A stretch of 10,073 nucleotides of DNA from Cyanobacteria bacterium UBA947 (GTDB lineage Bacteria > Cyanobacteriota > Vampirovibrionia > Gastranaerophilales > Gastranaerophilaceae), in the NCBI GenBank assembly GCA_002293275.1, contig DBCX01000063.1, forward strand, positions 42,334 to 52,406, in the 5' to 3' direction. This document shows positions 6,824 to 10,073 of the stretch, in pieces. Position 1 is the stretch's first letter. Each line of letters begins with the position of its first letter. The position numbers were made by a program, and so were the translations under genes. The notes beneath the pieces are model-generated. The model searched no databases. It saw nothing but the letters and a program-made list of their open reading frames with translations, and had not been told where the DNA came from.

Positions 6824-7420
6824 TTACCCTTTGAACAGGCGGCGGCTTTCAAACACCACGGGCAGCCCCCGGATTACGCAGAACACAATCGCCGCCGCGG
6901 CAAACACCATCGCTGTCAGGCGCAGCTCCTCAATATAAATCCACTCCTGCCAGCCGGGGTTGTACGCTGCGACAAGCAGCATAAACGCAACGACTTTTGC
7001 GACCGCGTAAGCAATCCGCATAAATTTTGACGAGCAAATGAACGATCCGATTGCGGTTTTTTGCATACTGTTTGTACCAAACGCGGTGAAACCCTTTGCC
7101 AGTGCCACGCTGCGAAGCCCGTCAGTCACAAACGCGCGCGTGATGCAAATTAGCGGGAACGCGACCGAAATCCAGCCCAGCGCCGCAAAAACGACCCAAT
7201 ACGCCGCCTCAACAATCCTGTCGCCCATAATATCCACCACCGACCCCAGGTCGGAAACCTCGTTAAACTTGCGTGCAACCCAGCCGTCAAGCCCGTCCAT
7301 CGCAAACGCAACCGCCGTCAGCGTCAGCGCCCACGCGTAGGCTTGTGATGTTTTTATATACAGCAGCCCGATTGCAATGAATGCCACAAAAATTCTTAAA
7401 ATTGATATTAAATTCGCCAT
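6824..7420 (-). CDS. CDP-alcohol phosphatidyltransferase family membrane enzyme (PgsA-like)
   Basis: This integral membrane enzyme transfers a phosphatidyl group from CDP-diacylglycerol to an alcohol, releasing CMP. At 198 residues with MAN as start, it carries the full family signature: D42, D45, G46, A49, R50, G59, D63, D67 (MDGLDGWVAR...GSVVDIMGD). Hydrophobic segments lie near 5-25, 27-43, 71-93, 138-154 and 168-188. The opening NLISILRI and the later TRAFVTDGLRSVALAKG resemble phosphatidylglycerophosphate synthase, so glycerol-3-phosphate is the likeliest acceptor. The substrate cannot be fixed from the sequence, and no symbol is assigned. The start at 7420 is chosen because AAAGGG (7427-7432) lies 6 nt upstream; an upstream GTG at 7447 would add nine hydrophilic residues before the membrane-insertion segment. 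Placement beside a glycosyltransferase and sugar dehydrogenase fits an envelope lipid role. Confidence 0.9.
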   Translation of the reverse strand: MANLISILRIFVAFIAIGLLYIKTSQAYAWALTLTAVAFAMDGLDGWVARKFNEVSDLGSVVDIMGDRIVEAAYWVVFAALGWISVAFPLICITRAFVTDGLRSVALAKGFTAFGTNSMQKTAIGSFICSSKFMRIAYAVAKVVAFMLLVAAYNPGWQEWIYIEELRLTAMVFAAAAIVFCVIRGLPVVFESRRLFKG

Positions 7421-7426
7421 TATTTT

Positions 7427-7432
7427 CCCTTT
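7427..7432 (-). promoter_or_regulatory. Ribosome binding site deciding the CDP-alcohol phosphatidyltransferase start
   Basis: On the minus strand AAAGGG sits 6 nt before the ATG at 7420. This supports the ATG over in-frame GTG codons at 7447 and 7435, giving a start that begins close to the first membrane segment. Confidence 0.65.
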
Positions 7433-7446
7433 CACGTCAGCACGCA

Positions 7447-7480
7447 CCCAGGCGGCGCGGCCCTTTACCCCTATACCCCT
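7447..7480 (-). repeat. G-run repeat between the dehydrogenase and phosphatidyltransferase genes
   Basis: Read on the minus strand just after the dehydrogenase stop, two copies of AGGGGTA are followed by AAGGG and then GGG after an 11-nt GC-rich loop. The run pattern is G4-N4-G4-N4-G3-N11-G3, a relaxed G-quadruplex candidate on the mRNA-sense strand. Related GGGGTAA sequences stand at the two other junctions of this cluster. Whether it acts in translation coupling, RNA stability or nothing is unknown. Confidence 0.45.
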
Positions 7481-8485
7481 TTAACTCTTTTTCAGCCTTG
7501 ACAGCGCAAAGTCCACTTTGTCAAGCTTTTTAACCTTGTCACCAAGCATAATTTTTTCCGCCTCTTCCAAAATCGCTGTCACCATAAACCCGTTATCGCC
7601 GTCAGAGCGTGCTTTTTTACCTGTTTCGCAGCAGGCGATAAAATGCTGGCACTCCAATTTAAGCGGTTCAATTTCCAAATAATCCGATGTCACCTCTTTG
7701 TTTCCGGGTGTGAAGTTGTCAAAAACGACCAGCTTGTTTTCGCTGACGGTATCGTCCAAAATCGCGGTGGCCTTTGTGCCGCGGACCAAAAGCTGCACGT
7801 GCTTTTTCGGTGTAATCCAGCTGTCTGAAATCTGGCCGATTGCTCCGCCTTCAAACTCAATCCCGATGTGCGTTATATCCATAATCTCGTTTTGCTCGGA
7901 CGAGCAGCCCATCGCAGACACCACTCTGAGCGGCGATTTGCCGATAACATAGCTCATCATAGAGACATCGTGCGGCGCCAAATCCCACATTACACTTCTG
8001 TCGTTTTTGAAATAGTTAACGTTCAGGCGGTCGCTTTGCGCGTAAACAATCTCCCCGAGCGCACCTTCTTCAACAAGCATTTTCAAACGGTTGACCGCCG
8101 GGTGGTACAAGAGCAGGTGGCCTACCATGAGAATTAATCCTTTGGAGTTAGCTAACTCCGTCAAATCCTTCGCCTCTTTGGCGATTGTTGAAATCGGTTT
8201 TTCAACATAAACATTTTTGCCGGATTCAAGCACCGCTTTTACCAGTTTGTAGTGCGTGTGGCTTGGCGTGACGACCGCAACGGCGGTGATTTCAGGGTTT
8301 GTCAGGATTTCGCTGTAATCTTTTGTAACTTTCACCCCGCTGTATTGCTCTGTCACCTGTTTTAAGTTGTCGTCGTCAAAATCGCAAACGGTATCCAAAA
8401 CATTAAGGTTATAGAAGTTGCGGACAATATTTCTGCCCCAAACCCCGCAGCCTATTACAGCTATTTTTGTTTTAGTTGTAACCAC
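7481..8485 (-). CDS. Gfo/Idh/MocA-family NAD(P)-dependent sugar oxidoreductase
   Basis: A 334-residue cytoplasmic dehydrogenase, the usual length for the family. N-terminal Rossmann fold: KIAVIGCGVWGRNI with G12, G14, G17; TPSHTHYKL at about 73-81; and VEKPIS (94-99) with the catalytic-type Lys96. The C-terminal alpha/beta substrate domain starts near 123 (GHLLLYHPAVNRL) and holds WDLAPHDVSMM (167-177) with His172, the usual second catalytic residue. The GH-LLYHPA and D-APHD patterns recall UDP-sugar 3-dehydrogenases such as WlbA/WbpB, which act in surface polysaccharide synthesis; a nucleotide-sugar substrate is therefore my best guess, but the family is broad. The GTG start at 8485 is preceded by GAGG (8492-8495) at a 6-nt spacing, and lies 10 nt after the glycosyltransferase stop. 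No ATG alternative is near. An envelope sugar modification role fits its partner. Confidence 0.92.
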   Translation of the reverse strand: MVTTKTKIAVIGCGVWGRNIVRNFYNLNVLDTVCDFDDDNLKQVTEQYSGVKVTKDYSEILTNPEITAVAVVTPSHTHYKLVKAVLESGKNVYVEKPISTIAKEAKDLTELANSKGLILMVGHLLLYHPAVNRLKMLVEEGALGEIVYAQSDRLNVNYFKNDRSVMWDLAPHDVSMMSYVIGKSPLRVVSAMGCSSEQNEIMDITHIGIEFEGGAIGQISDSWITPKKHVQLLVRGTKATAILDDTVSENKLVVFDNFTPGNKEVTSDYLEIEPLKLECQHFIACCETGKKARSDGDNGFMVTAILEEAEKIMLGDKVKKLDKVDFALSRLKKS

Positions 8486-8491
8486 CTTTTA

Positions 8492-8495
8492 CCTC
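8492..8495 (-). promoter_or_regulatory. Ribosome binding site for the GTG-initiated dehydrogenase
   Basis: GAGG on the minus strand directly follows the TAA stop of the glycosyltransferase gene and precedes the GTG at 8485 by 6 nt. It supports GTG as the true start and close translational linkage of the two genes. Confidence 0.65.
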
Positions 8496-9353
8496 TTACC
8501 CCTGCTGCGCTTGCAACGCCTGCATTCTTATCTGGTGCATAGCCTCGCATCTTTCCATAAAAATTTGTTTATCTTCCGGCGCAAAGAATCCCGCGAGTTT
8601 TTCCAGCAGCGGCTGCGGGAACTTGGAATATTCAACCATTTGTTCAAGCAGCTCCTCGTTCAGCGCATAGAGGTTTCTAAAATTTTTCAACAAAACAAGT
8701 TTGCTCTCTTCAACGGTTTTTTCCTTTTCGGCAAGCGCTTTTGCACCCATTTTATAGGTCGTGTAATTGGCGTCAAAGAACATGCCCTTCGCGCGTTCCA
8801 TAACAAGCCGCATTATAAAATCAAAGTCGCCCATGATTTTGAATTTTTCGTCAAAATATCCCATCTGCTCAACGAGCGAGCGCTTAAAGACCATCGCCTG
8901 ACGCGAACACGGAATCGCCTGGAACGCGTTGTACATGGTCGGGTTAAACAAGAACGCAAACCCTTCCGGGTGGCGGCAATACGCCGGTGAGAACGAAAAA
9001 TCCGCCTCGTTTGCTTCAAGGTTGTTGATGACATCTTGTATAGCTGTTATATCGTGAAAAAAGTCGTCGCAGCTTAGAAACGTGACATATCTTGACTTTG
9101 AGCGCATAACACCTTTGTTTAGCGCGCTGAATTTCCCCGTATCAGGTTCCGAGTAAAAATCAAGAAACGCCTTGTTTTTGTAGTCTTTCAGTATTTCAAG
9201 CGTCCCGTCAGTTGAGCCGCCGTCCATCACAAGGATTTCAAGGTGCTGGTAGGTTTGCCTGTCCAAAAGCGAGATACACAGGTTAAAATCGTCAACCTGC
9301 CCGTTTTCAATAATATTAAGCGTCGGTATAATTATACTAATCTTTGGTTCCAT
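8496..9353 (-). CDS. Family 2 (GT-A fold) glycosyltransferase
   Basis: A 285-residue inverting glycosyltransferase that moves a sugar from a nucleotide donor to an envelope acceptor. The N-terminal nucleotide-binding half is typical: KISIIIPTLN (4-13), MDGGSTDGT (43-51), SEPDTGKFSALNKG (68-81), and the metal-binding LSCDDF (93-98; Asp96/Asp97 as the DxD equivalent). Further on, YFDEKFKIMGDFDFIMRL (166-182) supplies the likely catalytic-base acidic residue (Asp176 or Asp178). After about residue 205 the chain is charged and helical with a Gln-rich end (MQALQAQQG). There is no membrane segment, so it is probably cytoplasmic or peripherally membrane-bound. Donor and acceptor cannot be read from sequence. 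It lies 21 nt after the upstream peptidase gene and has no ribosome binding site; a -10-like element lies 6 nt before its ATG. It is the likely first gene of a four-gene unit. Confidence 0.93.
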   Translation of the reverse strand: MEPKISIIIPTLNIIENGQVDDFNLCISLLDRQTYQHLEILVMDGGSTDGTLEILKDYKNKAFLDFYSEPDTGKFSALNKGVMRSKSRYVTFLSCDDFFHDITAIQDVINNLEANEADFSFSPAYCRHPEGFAFLFNPTMYNAFQAIPCSRQAMVFKRSLVEQMGYFDEKFKIMGDFDFIMRLVMERAKGMFFDANYTTYKMGAKALAEKEKTVEESKLVLLKNFRNLYALNEELLEQMVEYSKFPQPLLEKLAGFFAPEDKQIFMERCEAMHQIRMQALQAQQG

Positions 9354-9359
9354 GACTAT

Positions 9360-9368
9360 ATTGTACCA
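9360..9368 (-). promoter_or_regulatory. Extended -10 element before the glycosyltransferase gene
   Basis: TGG-TACAAT lies in the 21-nt gap between the peptidase stop and the glycosyltransferase ATG, 6 nt before the start (spacer ATAGTC). Its nine bases and spacing are identical to those before pheT. No clear -35 is seen. It would start a leaderless mRNA and would separate the glycosyltransferase cluster from the upstream peptidase gene. Confidence 0.5.
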
Positions 9369-9374
9369 TGAATT

Positions 9375-10073
9375 TTAATACTGCGCATATATCACCTGCA
9401 AAATATTTGATTCAAGTGATTTTTGGTCAGCCTCGGGGGATTTCGGGTCGTTAATCATAATATCAAACGCGTAGGTCTTGCCGCTGCGCGCGGTAATGTA
9501 GCCCGCAATCGCGCTGACATCGGACAAAGTACCTGTTTTTGCACGGATATTATCTTTGAAATAAAGCATCCTGTTTTGCAGCGTACCTTCCCCTGCGGAC
9601 GGGAGCAGGTCTTTAACCGCGGCGTTTTTCACCAAAAACTCTGTCATAAAATCCGCGGTGACAAGGTTGTTTTTTGATACGCCGCTGCCGTCAACAACCC
9701 GTATCGTGCTGATATCAAGGTTGTTTTTTGCCGCAAATTTTTTCAGCGCATCCTCGCTGCCGGCAATTTTGTAGAGGCTTTCCGCGGCGATATTGCTGCT
9801 TTTTTTCAAAATATCGTCCGATGAAACCGGGTGCTTGACTTCACTAACCGGTTTGCCGCCTTTATTTGACCCATTTGTAGCCGCCGGAAATTTGCCGTAA
9901 TACCCGATTTTTTCGTCACGCAAAATCTCACCCAGCCGCAGCATAAAATATTTTTTCGGGCTGTCAACGGGGATTTTTTTTGTGACGAGCGAGTTAACCG
10001 TGCCTGTGACCGCGATTGCGTTGGGCAGATTCGCGGAGCGGCTGAATTTTATCTGATTGCCGCCGCCGGTTGT
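9375..10073 (-). CDS. dacB: D-alanyl-D-alanine carboxypeptidase/endopeptidase, PBP4/DacB type (partial, N-terminus outside window)
   Basis: The C-terminal 232 residues of a peptidase S13 (class C low-molecular-weight penicillin-binding) protein, which trims D-Ala or cleaves cross-links in periplasmic peptidoglycan. The reading frame stays open to the right edge, so the signal peptide and the SxxK nucleophile motif are outside. Visible motifs, numbered from the edge: the SxN motif as KKSSNIAAESLYK (90-102, S92-S93-N94), VVDGSGVS (126-133), LPSAGEGTLQNRM (157-169), and the KTG box RAKTGTLSDVSAIAGYI (177-193, K179-T180-G181). Their order and spacing match DacB. Nothing suggests inactivation in the visible part. 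It ends with a TAA at 9375, 21 nt before the glycosyltransferase start. The family call is firm; the exact activity (carboxypeptidase or endopeptidase) is not determinable here. Confidence 0.92.
   Translation of the reverse strand, partial: TTGGGNQIKFSRSANLPNAIAVTGTVNSLVTKKIPVDSPKKYFMLRLGEILRDEKIGYYGKFPAATNGSNKGGKPVSEVKHPVSSDDILKKSSNIAAESLYKIAGSEDALKKFAAKNNLDISTIRVVDGSGVSKNNLVTADFMTEFLVKNAAVKDLLPSAGEGTLQNRMLYFKDNIRAKTGTLSDVSAIAGYITARSGKTYAFDIMINDPKSPEADQKSLESNILQVIYAQY

Noticed and set aside
7421..7447. Upstream GTG starts for the CDP-alcohol phosphatidyltransferase
   Set aside because: They would add hydrophilic residues before the first membrane segment and would place the clear AAAGGG binding site inside the coding region.
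1..10073. Mobile element, phage, toxin-antitoxin, defence or CRISPR content
   Set aside because: No transposase, integrase, terminal inverted repeats, repeat-spacer array or recognisable toxin/antitoxin pair was found on either strand.

Overview
The window is a gene-dense bacterial chromosome segment with no rRNA, tRNA, CRISPR, phage or transposase signal. It holds nine clear protein-coding genes, two of them cut by the window edges, and one candidate small gene. The lineage cannot be fixed from sequence alone. Three features together weakly suggest the Cyanobacteriota/Vampirovibrionia (Gastranaerophilales-type) side: a CHASE2-GGDEF protein, a pheT with no pheS beside it, and several start codons without a convincing Shine-Dalgarno sequence. 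This is inference; other Gram-negative-type lineages are possible. A DacB-type peptidase and AnmK indicate a peptidoglycan-containing cell.

Region 1 (1-2853, minus strand): pheT encodes the phenylalanyl-tRNA synthetase beta chain. Its stop overlaps (GTGA) the GTG start of an exported protein that looks SH3-like and runs off the left edge. Region 2 (2854-3084): a divergent intergenic region with a minus-strand extended -10 at pheT, a plus-strand -35/-10 pair just before the diguanylate cyclase gene, and a candidate 54-codon small ORF. Region 3 (3085-6326, plus strand): a membrane CHASE2-GGDEF diguanylate cyclase, then anmK (anhydro-N-acetylmuramic acid kinase) overlapping it by one base, then a 116-residue protein of unknown function with a good ribosome binding site. 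Region 4 (6327-6375): a convergent gap with a short hairpin and repeated AACCGGC, probably a terminator zone. Region 5 (6376-9353, minus strand; transcribed in the order listed): family-2 glycosyltransferase, Gfo/Idh/MocA sugar dehydrogenase, CDP-alcohol phosphatidyltransferase, TrmL tRNA methyltransferase. These are tightly spaced and probably form one operon. Region 6 (9375-10073, minus strand): the C-terminal part of a DacB/PBP4-type D-Ala-D-Ala carboxypeptidase.

Much of the content concerns the cell envelope: murein trimming (DacB), murein recycling (AnmK), phospholipid headgroup synthesis, sugar modification and glycosyl transfer, and a membrane sensor making c-di-GMP. The most interesting signals are (a) three start codons preceded at 6-7 nt by TACAAT, the geometry expected of leaderless transcripts, and (b) the coupling of a CHASE2 diguanylate cyclase to anmK and an unknown small protein. 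I found no clear evidence of a wholly new system such as a defence island or novel mobile element.
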